DNA from: Planctomycetota bacterium
Lineage (GTDB): Bacteria; Planctomycetota; J058; JAJDCQ01
DNA: 64,000 nucleotides
Assembly (NCBI GenBank): GCA_029260755.1
Contig: JAJDCQ010000213.1
Coordinates: 1 to 64,000, forward strand
Direction: 5' to 3'
This document shows positions 9,467-17,672 of the stretch, in pieces; the first letter of the stretch is position 1, and each line of letters begins with the position of its first letter. The notes beneath the pieces were generated by a model. It was not told the DNA's origin. It ran no database searches and was given only the letters and a program-made list of their open reading frames with translations. The position numbers and the translations under genes were made by a program.

Positions 9467-10381
9467 ATGCGCGGCCGCCGATCGACCATTCTCGCCCCCT
9501 ACCTCCTCGCGTCCATGGGCGCGGCCGTGGCCGTCGGCGCGACCCTCGTCGCGCCCACCCCGTCCGCCCGAGCCGTCGCGGGCGAGGTCGACGACGACGA
9601 CCTCTTCGTCGGCCTCTCCTGGTGGGACCGGACCCACTACCCCGCCATGACGGCGCATCTGAAGCGCTGCCTCCGCGACCACCCCGAGGACGCGCCGATC
9701 CCCGAGGTCTATCACGACCTGGTCAAGCGCGATCGCGCGTTCATCCTCGGCCGCCGCGAGGTCGAGGGCTTCTTCGACGCGGCCGCCGAAGATGGGGTGA
9801 CGATGCTCCGAGGGATGGCGATCGTCGCCTCCGAGTTCGGCGCGCGCGATGCCGTCTTCACCTCGAGCGGACGTCAGGTCGAAGAGGTGATCGACGCGGG
9901 CTACGACATCGGCCTCGCCCTCCCGGCGAAGCACATGGTCCGCTACTTCTACGTCCCGGACGCCGGCCTGAAGAGTCAGGCCGGGTTCGCCTCGCGCTTC
10001 TACGCGATCTTCGACCGGCAGTACGAGCACGAGTTCCGCGAGGAGGTCCTCGACGCGAACCTCGAGGTCGGGACCGGCCGCGAGGTGCCCTACATCGACG
10101 AGGAGACCGGCTCGATCGAGACCGGCTACCTCGTCGAGGCGACGATCTGGAACGGCCCCGAGGTCGGGTTCAAGGACGTCGAGGGCATCGGCGGCACCAA
10201 GCGAGGCGGCGTCGTCTCATGGCTCCAGACGATCCTCTTCTTCCTGCCGGACGCGATCGACGGGATGGTGATCGTCGAGGGCGACCTGCGCGTCGAGGCG
10301 CTGTTGAACCAGACGGTGCCGGACTTCGAGAAGCGGGATGTCTACCGGGTGCGGCGGCTTTCGGAGATCGCGAAGGACTGA
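9467..10381 (+). CDS. Secreted protein of unknown function
   Basis: 304 residues. ATG 9467 is chosen because GGAAGG stands six bases upstream; an in-frame ATG at 9434 is the alternative. A signal peptide (Arg-rich, hydrophobic, ending near SARAVA) is followed by a soluble domain with conserved-looking stretches YFYVPDAGLK, GFASRFYAIFDR and VSWLQTILFFLPDAIDGMV. The last is hydrophobic but broken by charged residues, so a membrane segment is unlikely. I do not recognise the family with certainty. The gene is monocistronic, divergent from the macroglobulin operon and convergent with the protease operon across a repeat island. Confidence 0.7.
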   Translation: MRGRRSTILAPYLLASMGAAVAVGATLVAPTPSARAVAGEVDDDDLFVGLSWWDRTHYPAMTAHLKRCLRDHPEDAPIPEVYHDLVKRDRAFILGRREVEGFFDAAAEDGVTMLRGMAIVASEFGARDAVFTSSGRQVEEVIDAGYDIGLALPAKHMVRYFYVPDAGLKSQAGFASRFYAIFDRQYEHEFREEVLDANLEVGTGREVPYIDEETGSIETGYLVEATIWNGPEVGFKDVEGIGGTKRGGVVSWLQTILFFLPDAIDGMVIVEGDLRVEALLNQTVPDFEKRDVYRVRRLSEIAKD

Positions 10382-10431
10382 CGTCCACGTTCCCGGAACG
10401 GCCCGCGCAACGGCAATGAACCGGACGCTGG

Positions 10432-10540
10432 CAACTCGCACTCCGCGTCATCCGCGTCATCCGCGGTTCCAACTCGTCGTTTGTTCTCCGCCGAAAGAAC
10501 GAAACCGCGGATTACGCGGATTGCGCGGACTGTTCCGGTC
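10432..10540. repeat. Intergenic repeat module, CGCGGATT type
   Basis: Copies of TCCGCG with a 9-base period on the left face CGCGGATT copies on the right (CCGCGGATTACGCGGATTG). The module lies in the 506-base convergent gap 10382-10887, between palindrome copies at 10389-10399 (GTTCCCGGAAC variant) and 10575-10585. It is the same module as 165-255, with arms conserved better than the centre. Confidence 0.7.
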
Positions 10541-10628
10541 GGCGCCGAGTCGATGCCGCACCGGAGATTCCGTCGTTCCTGGAACAGCCTGCTCTGGCTC
10601 TGCGCGAGGTCGTCGGTGCAGGCGGGTT

Positions 10629-10768
10629 AGGCCACAGATTTCACGGATGACACAGATTGCCGCGGACCGTTCCGCATCGCTGCCGACGCCAGCGCGGCGA
10701 GTCCGCGTACAAGAGGAACTGCCGTCTTCGGCAGCTCGTAATCTGTGCAATCTGTGAAATCTGTGGCC
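10629..10768. repeat. Intergenic repeat module, CACAGATT type
   Basis: Homologous to 350-487 along its whole length, including the non-repetitive centre, with scattered substitutions. Arms of ACAGATT / AATCTGT units could form a stem of about 27 base pairs. A degenerate palindrome copy (CTCCTGGAAC) follows near 10797. Confidence 0.75.
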
Positions 10769-10824
10769 TCTTCATCGACCGGGCAACCGCGCGTGCTCCT
10801 GGAACAGCGTTCGCGGAACGAAAT

Positions 10825-10850
10825 CGGGCCGCCCCCGAGGGAGCGGCCCG
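10825..10850 (-). terminator. Stem-loop downstream of the protease operon
   Basis: Perfect 8-base arms CGGGCCGC (10825-10832) and GCGGCCCG (10843-10850) with a 10-base loop stand 37 bases after the stop of the minus-strand gene ending at 10888. Reading on the minus strand it is followed by ATTTCGTT. This is a plausible intrinsic terminator, and may act for both convergent operons. Confidence 0.55.
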
Positions 10851-10887
10851 TTCTACTTAGTGCTGTCCGTGACGCCGAGGTCGAGGT

Positions 10888-11982
10888 CTACCGCCGTCCG
10901 AGGGTGATCTCGAAGTCGCGGGTGAAGCCCTCGCGCTCGACCTTCATCTTCAGGACGTCGCCCGGCTTCTTGCCGCCGATGACCGCGCCGAGCTCCTCGA
11001 GGCTGCCGTAGGTCTTGCCCTCGACGCTGAGGATCCGGTCGCCCTTCTTGATGCCGAGCTTGGCGGCCGGGCCGCCCGCGACGATCGAGTCGCAGATGAA
11101 GCTGACGTCGCCGTTCGCCTCGGCGCGCTCCTCGATCGCGATGCCGAGGAACGGGCGGTTGCCCTTCGGCTCGGCCGGCTTCTCGGTCTCCCGCGGCGCG
11201 GGGCGCTCAATCCGGGCGGGGCGCTTGGCGGGCTTCGGCGGCTCGACGCCGTCGATGAGGGCGCGGACGCGCTCGACGCCGATCGCGTAGGAGCTGCCGC
11301 GGTAGACGTTGTCGACGTTGATGCCGACGAGCTTGCCGTCCTCGCCGACGACGGCCGAGCCGAAGATCTCCTTGGTGATCGGGCTGTCGTGCTGGAGGAC
11401 GGCGTCGTAGTGACGCTGCGGGCCCTTGTTGTCGCCGCCTCCGAAGAGGCCGAAGATCCCGAGGTTCGCCTGGCGCTCCGACTTGAGCACCTCGCGGCCC
11501 TTCGCCGACAGGACGCCGACCGCGACCGGGATGTCGGCGTTGCCGACGCTGATCAGCCAGGCGCCCGGCTCGATCGAGGCGACGGTGCCGAGCTCGATCG
11601 GGTCGATCTCGGGGTCGTCGACCGCCGCGAGGAGCGCGAGGGCGAGATCCTCGTCGCGCTTGAGCACCTTGGCGTCGAACGTCCCGCCGCCCTTCGGCGC
11701 GAGCCTCAGACCGTCGGCCTTCGCCACCGTCGAGAGCGCCGTGACGAAGACGGTCGCGCCGCCCTCGCCCTTCACGGCGACGGCGTAGCCGATGCTGCTG
11801 CCGCGGCTGCTCTTGAGCTGGACGACGTGCTCGCTGGCGGCGGCGCCGACGGATGTGAACGCCCGCTTGAGCGCTTCGTTGCGGCCCTCGACGTCCCCGG
11901 CGTGCGCTGACGCGGCGGGCGCCGCGATGAGGCACGTGGCGACGATCGCGGTGGAGAGGAGGCTGGTCGTTCTGGTGATCAT
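10888..11982 (-). CDS. Trypsin-fold plus PDZ protein, probably catalytically dead HtrA paralogue
   Basis: 364 residues from ATG 11982, with a signal peptide ending near SAHA. An HtrA-like trypsin fold (about 45-260) and a C-terminal PDZ domain (about 285-360, motif AAKLGIKKGDRILSVEG) are clear. Lined up with the intact protease encoded just upstream, the catalytic His position is Ser84 (in VTALSTV), the Ser of GNSGGP is Phe207 (in EIFGSAV), and only the Asp (Asp112) remains. It therefore probably binds peptides or regulates its neighbour instead of cutting. A Pro/Lys/Glu linker separates the domains. It is second in a two-gene operon, 68 bases after the protease. The domain call is firm; loss of activity is inferred from the alignment. 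Confidence 0.78.
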   Translation of the reverse strand: MITRTTSLLSTAIVATCLIAAPAASAHAGDVEGRNEALKRAFTSVGAAASEHVVQLKSSRGSSIGYAVAVKGEGGATVFVTALSTVAKADGLRLAPKGGGTFDAKVLKRDEDLALALLAAVDDPEIDPIELGTVASIEPGAWLISVGNADIPVAVGVLSAKGREVLKSERQANLGIFGLFGGGDNKGPQRHYDAVLQHDSPITKEIFGSAVVGEDGKLVGINVDNVYRGSSYAIGVERVRALIDGVEPPKPAKRPARIERPAPRETEKPAEPKGNRPFLGIAIEERAEANGDVSFICDSIVAGGPAAKLGIKKGDRILSVEGKTYGSLEELGAVIGGKKPGDVLKMKVEREGFTRDFEITLGRR

Positions 11983-12050
11983 GGTCCGTCCGTTCTCTTC
12001 TTGGGCTCGGTCATCGGAACGTCTCTCTCGTTCGTTTCGCGACGGGTCTA

Positions 12051-13541
12051 CTACTCCCGTCGCCCGAGCTCGACCTCGATCACGAGCTCCTCCTGGATCC
12101 ACTCGGAGTCGAGGATCCGCGCGCGGATCACCTGGAGCTTCACCTTCTCGCCCGGGCCCTTGCCCGAGACGGCGGCGACGAGGCCTTCGACGCCGTCGAT
12201 CTTCTCGCCGTCGATGACGCGGATCACGTCACCCTTCTTGAGGCCGGCCTTCGCCGCCGGGCCGTCGGCGACGACGTCCTCGACGATCACGCCGCCCTCC
12301 TCGTCCTCGCCGTTCTCCGGCTCGACCTGCACGCCGAGGAAGCCGCTGCCGGCGGGCGGAGTCGGGATCGCGCGCTCGGGCGTCCGAGGTGCCTCGGGGG
12401 CCGGCTCCTCGCCGCCGCCGAAGAACTGCTTGAAGAGCTCACCCATGGGGTTCTCGCCGTCGGGGGCTTCGCCGCCGCCGCCGAAGAACTGCTTGAAGAG
12501 CTCGCCCATCGGGTTCTCGCCGTCGGGGGCCTCGCCGCCGCCGCCGAAGAACTGCTTGAACATCTCGCCCATGGGGTTCTCGCCGTCGGGGGCTTCCTCG
12601 CCGCCGCCGCCGAAGAACTGCTTGAAGAGATCACCCATCGGGTTCTCGCCGTCGGGGCTCTCGCCGCCGCCGAACAGCTTCCCGAAGTTCTCGAAGACAC
12701 GCCCGTACATCTCGTTCATGTCTTCCTGGCTGAAGTTCTGCTGCATCTCGGCGAACGCCTCGGGTCCGGCCTTGATCCCCTCGACGTCCCGACCGGCCAT
12801 CAGCGTGTCCAGGTTCGTGTCGATCTCGTTGATCGGCACCGCGTAGGCGTTGTCGTTCACGAGCAGGATGGCGCCGTTGAGCCCGAGGAGCTTCCCGTCG
12901 AGGTCGACGAGCGGGCCGCCGCTGTTGCCGGCGTAGATCGGGCAGTCGGTCTGGATCGCGTCGTTGTAGTAGCGGTCGAACATCTGCACCGGGAGCTTGC
13001 GGTGCAGGCCCGTGACGCGCCCGAAGCTCACGCCGGGGCGCAGATCGGGATACGGGCCGCCGGGGTGACCGAGCGCGACCATCCAGTCGCCGACCTCGAT
13101 CGCCGAGCTGTCGCCCTTCTCGAAGAACGAGAGCGCGTGATCGACCTCGACCTTGAGCAGCGCGTAGTCCTGGCGCTTGTTCTTGCCGAGGACCTTCGCG
13201 TCGAGGTAGGTGCCGTCGCTCAGGACGACCTCGACCCGGTTCGCGATGTCGACGACGTGGCTACAGGTGAGGATGTAGCCGTCGTCGGTGATGATTGCGC
13301 CCGAGCCGTAGCCCGCCTGACCGCCGCCCATCCCTCCGACGTGCGCCTTGATCAGCACCGTCTTGGGGATCGCGTCCTTGGCGACCGCCTGAACGGTCCG
13401 GCCGAGGGCGGCGACGTCGAGATCGGTCCGCTCCTCGGTCTGGGCGGAGGCGGCCGATGGGGCGACCAGGAGGCAGGCCGCGACGAGCGCCGCGGGGACG
13501 AGGAGCCGGGCGAGGCGTCCGGCAGGGGCGAGGGTCCGCAT
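12051..13541 (-). CDS. HtrA/DegP-type serine protease with internal peptide repeats and PDZ domain
   Basis: 496 residues from ATG 13541 (AAGGAG upstream). The signal peptide ends at SAASA. The trypsin-like domain has a complete triad: His95 (CSHVV), Asp125 (QDYALL) and Ser207 (GNSGGPL). It probably degrades or chaperones misfolded periplasmic proteins. A PDZ domain occupies the C-terminus (about 400-496). Between them, about residues 285-375, a unit of roughly 20 residues is repeated four times (core DGENPMGELFKQFFGGGG), with matching DNA repeats. The family normally has no such insert; it could set linker length or bind a partner. The gene leads an operon with an inactive paralogue. Repeat number may vary between strains. 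Confidence 0.9.
   Translation of the reverse strand: MRTLAPAGRLARLLVPAALVAACLLVAPSAASAQTEERTDLDVAALGRTVQAVAKDAIPKTVLIKAHVGGMGGGQAGYGSGAIITDDGYILTCSHVVDIANRVEVVLSDGTYLDAKVLGKNKRQDYALLKVEVDHALSFFEKGDSSAIEVGDWMVALGHPGGPYPDLRPGVSFGRVTGLHRKLPVQMFDRYYNDAIQTDCPIYAGNSGGPLVDLDGKLLGLNGAILLVNDNAYAVPINEIDTNLDTLMAGRDVEGIKAGPEAFAEMQQNFSQEDMNEMYGRVFENFGKLFGGGESPDGENPMGDLFKQFFGGGGEEAPDGENPMGEMFKQFFGGGGEAPDGENPMGELFKQFFGGGGEAPDGENPMGELFKQFFGGGEEPAPEAPRTPERAIPTPPAGSGFLGVQVEPENGEDEEGGVIVEDVVADGPAAKAGLKKGDVIRVIDGEKIDGVEGLVAAVSGKGPGEKVKLQVIRARILDSEWIQEELVIEVELGRRE
12412..12675. repeat. Coding minisatellite, four units of about 60-63 bases
   Basis: Four near-identical units inside the HtrA gene, each containing GAAGAACTGCTTGAA on the plus strand. 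All differences between units are single bases or one 3-base insertion, so the reading frame is kept. This pattern fits recent slippage expansion. Confidence 0.88.
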
Positions 13542-13740
13542 GGGGTGAAGCTCCTTTCGAGCTCGGGCACGCCTCATCTTCGACGGTGGCGGCGCCCGGC
13601 ACAAGATATACGCGCCCCGATGGCGGTTCGTTGGCCGGTCGGTCGAGATCGGGTGTTTGGTCGATGGCAGGGACGCCGGCCGGCGCGCGATCGGTGGGAC
13701 GCGCCAGGCCGGGGTCGTGTTCGCCGGGGCTCGCCTCGGA

Positions 13741-13887
13741 TCAACCGAGGAGGACCGACAGGATCAGGATGGGGAGCTCCACGACGAGGAAGATGCCGAC
13801 GAGGAGCTTCAGCTCCACGCGTCCGGCGGCCTCTTCCATGCGGGGGCCGAGGGTTGGGACGGGGGTGTCCTGGGTCAGGCGGGACAT
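13741..13887 (-). CDS. Small single-pass membrane protein
   Basis: 48 residues from ATG 13887, with GGAG six bases upstream. A polar N-terminal half is followed by one strongly hydrophobic C-terminal segment of about 20 residues (LLVGIFLVVELPILILSVLL) that runs to the stop. Longer in-frame extensions read through repeat DNA and are not credible. It resembles tail-anchored small membrane proteins. No function can be assigned. It stands alone, upstream of the HtrA operon and downstream of a repeat island. Confidence 0.55.
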   Translation of the reverse strand: MSRLTQDTPVPTLGPRMEEAAGRVELKLLVGIFLVVELPILILSVLLG

Positions 13888-14041
13888 GCGAGTCTCCGAT
13901 CCGGGGTCTTCGAGCGGTCGACCGTCGGTCGACGCCCCGGAGAGCGCAAGCCCCATGCCGCCCGGCGCCTCGAGCCCGCATGGGTCTATCAAGCTGGCTC
14001 CGGTGACCGCGGCCCCACCGGCTTCGCCTTCGGCGAAGAGG

Positions 14042-14265
14042 ATGAAACCACGGAGACACGGAGAACACGGAGGACTCACGGAGAAAGACGCGACCAGCTC
14101 AGCCCGGGTCGGTTGGCTTCGCCTCCGCCGAGGGGATGAAACCACGGAGGCACCGAGGCACGGAGGAGCCTCGGAGGGGATCCGGGTCTTCGACCGCTCG
14201 CCGCGTCCTCCGTGAATCCTCCGTGTTCTCCGTGCCTCCGTGGTGACATCCTGCTCGCCGAAGGC
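14042..14265. repeat. Intergenic repeat module, CACGGAG type (two blocks)
   Basis: Direct CACGGAG units with 8-9 base spacing occur in two blocks (about 14047-14078 and 14139-14166). Inverted CTCCGTG units follow at about 14207-14241. The blocks are preceded by GCCTTCGGCGAAGAGGATGA-like sequence. The gap 13888-14306 holds nothing else that I can support. The same type occurs at 59795-60062. Confidence 0.75.
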
Positions 14266-14306
14266 GAGCCCACTGGCACCTGAACGAGCTTGAGGCCCCT
14301 ATGCGG

Positions 14307-15317
14307 CTAGCCGCGCGAGGCCGCCTCGAGCCAGCGTCGCTCGAGGTCGCCGTAGAGCGAATCGACGAGCTCGATCAGCTTCGCCCAGTCCTTCTTCTTC
14401 CGCGCCTGCTCGTAGACCATCTCGACGTCCTTGCCGACGGCGCCGAGGCCGTCGGCCGCCGAGCCGCCGCGCTTCTGGATGATCTTGGTCCACTCGATCG
14501 CGGCCATCGCGCGCGGCACGACGTTGCTCTCGTCGGTCGGCGTGCCCGATGCGACCTCGCGCCGGTTCTCGTCGACGCGGGCGGATCCGGTCGGCACGAA
14601 GCCGGCGCGCGTATTGAGCGCCGTTCCCCAGAGGGTCTCGAACAGCTCGAACGCCTGATCGACGAGGGCGAGGCCCCCGGCCGGCGGCTCCTCGCCGCGC
14701 TTCAGCTTCTTCACCGTCCTCTTCGCCTCGAGGAGCTGGCTCCTCGCGCCGGCGAGCCGCTCGTCGGGGGTCCCCTTCCACGCCTTCTCGATGAGCTCCG
14801 CCCAGTCGAGGAGCACCTCGATCCGGTCGCGGATCGTCTCGGCGGTCGTCGACTCGAGGAGCGCCGCCTGCCGCGCCCGATCGATCTTCTTCTTGCCGGT
14901 CGGGCGGAGCGTCGCCTGCCCGCCGGCGGACGCCTCGGTCCACGCCTTCTCGAGGCTGGGGAAGAGCTCATCGAGCTCGACGGCCAGCTCGGCCGCGGCC
15001 GAGCGATCGCCGCCCTTCGCCTTCTCGAGGAGGTCGCGGGCGGTCGCGGTCGCCTCGTCGACCGCCCGGCGCCCCTTGCCGAGGCGCAAGATCAGGAGCT
15101 TGGTCCAGGCGAGCATCGCCTCGCCGCGGGCGATCGCGTTCCCCGCGTCGCTCTTCGTTCCCATCATCGCCTTGCGGGTCGCGTCGATCCGCTCGTGACC
15201 GGTCGGGTAGAACCGACCGTCGTCGGCGCGCGCGACCGCCGGCCACGTCGTGACCGCGGCGAGGACGGCGATCCCGACGAGAAGACCGAGGCGGCGTCGC
15301 AGATTCGTGGTGATCAT
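14307..15317 (-). CDS. Secreted protein with three copies of an unrecognised ~90-residue domain
   Basis: 336 residues; signal peptide ending near VARA. Three homologous modules follow, at about 38-126, 138-230 and 241-329. Each begins with PTG followed by [RK][IV]D (PTGHERID, PTGKKKID, PTGSARVD), has a central W[TA][KE]-like core (AWTKLL, DWAELI, EWTKII), and ends in a helix with LW or RW. Composition suggests alpha-helical bundles. I do not recognise the family. It is divergent from the gene at 15398 with an 80-base gap. The protein is probably periplasmic and structural or binding; no catalytic residues stand out. Confidence 0.72.
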   Translation of the reverse strand: MITTNLRRRLGLLVGIAVLAAVTTWPAVARADDGRFYPTGHERIDATRKAMMGTKSDAGNAIARGEAMLAWTKLLILRLGKGRRAVDEATATARDLLEKAKGGDRSAAAELAVELDELFPSLEKAWTEASAGGQATLRPTGKKKIDRARQAALLESTTAETIRDRIEVLLDWAELIEKAWKGTPDERLAGARSQLLEAKRTVKKLKRGEEPPAGGLALVDQAFELFETLWGTALNTRAGFVPTGSARVDENRREVASGTPTDESNVVPRAMAAIEWTKIIQKRGGSAADGLGAVGKDVEMVYEQARKKKDWAKLIELVDSLYGDLERRWLEAASRG

Positions 15318-15397
15318 GTCCGAAGCGTAGCCGCCGGTCCGGGGTCGCGCAAACCGTCGCGGGCGTCGTATCCTCGTCCGCGAAAGGAGGCGCTCCC

Positions 15398-16204
15398 ATG
15401 CGCCGAACGATCCTGGCCGCGCTGGCGGTCGCCCTCCTCATCGGAGCCACGGTCGGTCTTCCGGTCGGCTCGCTCCTCGCGGCCGACGACGAGGCGACCG
15501 AGCCGTCGGCCCGGTGGTTCGTCTGGAAGATCCGCGGCGAGCCAGCGGGCTTCCTCCACCTGCGGACCGAGCGGGTGAAGGGCGACGCGGACGCGCCGAT
15601 CCGGCTCGTCAGCGAGATCCACCTCGTCGCGCGAGGCGAGGAGGTCGGACTCACGATGACCGCTCATTGCCGCGACGACGAGCTCCGAACGCCGACGCGG
15701 ATCGAGACCACGGCCAAGGGCGACAGCGACGAGGTCCGCTCGTTCACGGCCACGGTCGTCGACGGCAAGCTCGTCGCGACGCTCTCGCCCGGGCCCGATG
15801 GGATCGCCGAGACGATCGAGCGGCCCGACGAGCTCGCCGAACGGTTCACGACGTTCTTCGGCGTCTTCGATCTGGTCGAGCGCCGGCCGTTCGACGTCGA
15901 CGACGTGCTCGAGTTCGACGCCCTCGAGGCGAGCGAGCTGAACTACAAGCGAGGTCAGCGTCTCCGCTACGCCGGCGCCGAGGAGAAGGAGATTCCTCCG
16001 CCCGAGGGAGGCGCCGCGACGAAGGAGACGCTCCACGGCTTCGCCTACGAGGGCGCCGGCGGTCGGAAGATCGGCGAGCTGTGGGTCGACGAGGACCACC
16101 GCCTGCGGCGGGCGGTCATCGACGGTCGCAAGGAGATCACCCGGAGCACCGAGGAGCAGGCCCGGGCGGCCCTCGCCGCTGCGAAGGAGTCCTCGAAGCG
16201 ATGA
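15398..16204 (+). CDS. Secreted protein of unknown function
   Basis: 268 residues from ATG 15398, with AAAGGAGG eight bases upstream and a TATCCT -10-like box at 15369. A signal peptide (ending near LLAAD) is followed by a beta-rich domain that measures like a lipoprotein-carrier or DUF3108-type fold: FLHLRTERV, ARGEEVGLTMTAH, IETTAKGDSDEV, GELWVDEDHRLRRAV. That similarity is an impression, not a firm match. Its stop overlaps the start of the next small gene by four bases (ATGA), so the two are translationally coupled. Confidence 0.72.
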   Translation: MRRTILAALAVALLIGATVGLPVGSLLAADDEATEPSARWFVWKIRGEPAGFLHLRTERVKGDADAPIRLVSEIHLVARGEEVGLTMTAHCRDDELRTPTRIETTAKGDSDEVRSFTATVVDGKLVATLSPGPDGIAETIERPDELAERFTTFFGVFDLVERRPFDVDDVLEFDALEASELNYKRGQRLRYAGAEEKEIPPPEGGAATKETLHGFAYEGAGGRKIGELWVDEDHRLRRAVIDGRKEITRSTEEQARAALAAAKESSKR

Positions 16205-16311
16205 ACCGACTGAAGGTGGCGATCTTCCTGGCGAAGCACCGGAAGTGGCTGATCCCGTCGGCGGTCATCCTGGCCGGCGTCGGGGGTTACCTCATCTACC
16301 GCAGCCTCTGA
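16201..16311 (+). CDS. 36-residue single-pass membrane protein
   Basis: ATG at 16201 overlaps the TGA of the upstream gene as ATGA. The product has a basic N-terminus (KHRKW) followed by a hydrophobic segment WLIPSAVILAGVGGYLIY and a short tail, so the N-terminus is expected to stay in the cytoplasm. The tight coupling makes it likely to be a real gene and a partner of the secreted protein before it. No function is known. Confidence 0.6.
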   Translation: MNRLKVAIFLAKHRKWLIPSAVILAGVGGYLIYRSL

Positions 16312-16332
16312 CCGCGTCGTCTCCGCGGCGGC

Positions 16333-17190
16333 CTACGCCGCACCGAGGGCGAACTGCAGCCACGCGGCGTTCCCGATCGCCGTCGACCAGCGCACGCCCG
16401 CCCGCCGGTATCCGAGCCGGCGGCGAAGCGCGTCCTCGATCTCGAAGAGATGGGCCGCGCCGTAGACGACGCCGATGCGCCGGTGACCCTCATCGATCGC
16501 CGCGGCGACCGCGTCGATCGCGATCGCGTTGCGCTCCTCGAGGACGACCCGCGAGAGCCGGCGGAGCGTGCGCGCCGGAATCCGGAGGCGGCGTCGCGCC
16601 GAGGTCGACGCGGGCGCGGCCGGTCCGGACGCCGCCGGCGTGAGCGTCCGGCAGTAGCGGCGCACCGCGACCGGATCGAGCGCGACGCCGAGCGCGGCGC
16701 CGAAGCTCTCGAGCATCGCCTCGGGGGTTCGATCGGCCAGCCGCCATCGGGGGTCGTCGGTCGGGAGGGCGCTGCCCTGATCGACGAAGCCGGCGCGGCG
16801 CGCCCGCGCGCGCAGGGCCGCCCGCTGCGCGTCGTCGAGCGGGGGCGCCTCGTGGAGGACCACGTCGCAGTCTTCGAGCTGCGCGGCGGCGCTCGCGTAG
16901 AACTCCTCGTCGGCGAGGTGGGTCATCGCGACCAGGACGAGGCGGGGGTCGCGGGGGAAACGCTTGAGGGTCCGGGTGGCGAGGTCGATCCGGTCGGGAT
17001 ACCAGGACGATCGAACGGTGCGGGTCCAGTCGTTGTCGACGCCGTACCGCTCGTAGACGCGGGCGACCGCGAGGCGCGCGGCGGCCGAGACCGCGGCGAG
17101 GGCGCTGCCGATCGACGCGTCGTCGGCGCGACCGCGGCCGGCGGGGCGCGCGATCGGAAGGGGTCGGTTCGGTTCGGGTCGCTCGGGCAC
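16333..17190 (-). CDS. TraB/GumN-like (Tiki superfamily) protein
   Basis: 285 residues from GTG 17190, with GGAGGA eight bases upstream. The N-terminal half has VLVAMTHLADEEFY, where the usual family has a 'GTxH' motif. The C-terminal half has VVLEERNAIAID, then IGVVYGAAHLFEIEDAL (family 'VGAGHLxG'), and ends RRLGYRRAGVRW. These match the two-part signature of the TraB/PrgY/GumN group of putative metalloproteases or pheromone-shutdown proteins. No signal peptide is seen, so the protein may be cytoplasmic. The first His motif is weak, and function in bacteria of this type is not established. Monocistronic. Confidence 0.55.
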   Translation of the reverse strand: MPERPEPNRPLPIARPAGRGRADDASIGSALAAVSAAARLAVARVYERYGVDNDWTRTVRSSWYPDRIDLATRTLKRFPRDPRLVLVAMTHLADEEFYASAAAQLEDCDVVLHEAPPLDDAQRAALRARARRAGFVDQGSALPTDDPRWRLADRTPEAMLESFGAALGVALDPVAVRRYCRTLTPAASGPAAPASTSARRRLRIPARTLRRLSRVVLEERNAIAIDAVAAAIDEGHRRIGVVYGAAHLFEIEDALRRRLGYRRAGVRWSTAIGNAAWLQFALGAA

Positions 17191-17266
17191 GGCGGGCTTC
17201 CTCCGGCCGGGGAGGAAGCAAGCGTCGTGCCGCGCTGCGGCGCGGGCGAACCTCGACCCCGGCTAT

Positions 17267-17285
17267 CTCCCTATCGGATAGGGAG
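17267..17285. promoter_or_regulatory. Perfect 9+1+9 palindrome upstream of the TraB-like gene
   Basis: CTCCCTATC, one central G, then GATAGGGAG. It stands 77 bases before the GTG at 17190 and is more A/T-rich than its surroundings. It could be an operator or a small hairpin. No second copy was noticed. Confidence 0.35.
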
Positions 17286-17475
17286 CTCGGAGGGATGAGC
17301 GGCCACGGCGCCGGACGGTGGGTCCGGGCATCCTGACGCAACGGTTGGTCGAAAGTGACACGGATGACACCCAGGCACCCACGAAGGCAGACGCTCGAAG
17401 TGGCTCACGCAGACCGCAGAGCCTCCAAGAGAAACGAGCGAAGCCTCGGGCGACGGCCGTGAACCGGGACGGCGG

Positions 17476-17620
17476 CAACCTGCAATCCGCGTAATCCGCG
17501 TTATCCGCGGTTCCCGTTCGTTCGCCGCCGAGAGAGACCAAACCGCGGATTACGCGGACTACGCGGATTTCAGCCGTGGGCGATCCGTGTAGTCCGTGGA
17601 TCGTCTCCCCGTGGGAACAA
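17476..17620. repeat. Intergenic repeat module, CGCGGATT type
   Basis: ATCCGCG direct repeats on the left (about 17486-17513) face CGCGGATTACGCGGA-type units on the right (17540-17571). A degenerate further block GATCCGTGTAGTCCGTGGATC follows at about 17582-17602. A variant palindrome (GTTCCCGGAAT) lies near 17633. The rest of the gap 17191-17672 shows only the palindrome at 17267 and no gene. Confidence 0.65.
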
Positions 17621-17672
17621 CGGATACCGACGCGTTCCCGGAATACACCGGCGCCGCTCGCGCGCAATCAGA

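Noticed and set aside
12040..12062. Stem-loop (CGACGGG / CCCGTCG) between the two HtrA genes as terminator
   Set aside because: The stem is only seven bases, overlaps the stop codon of the first gene, has no T run, and the two genes appear to be one operon.
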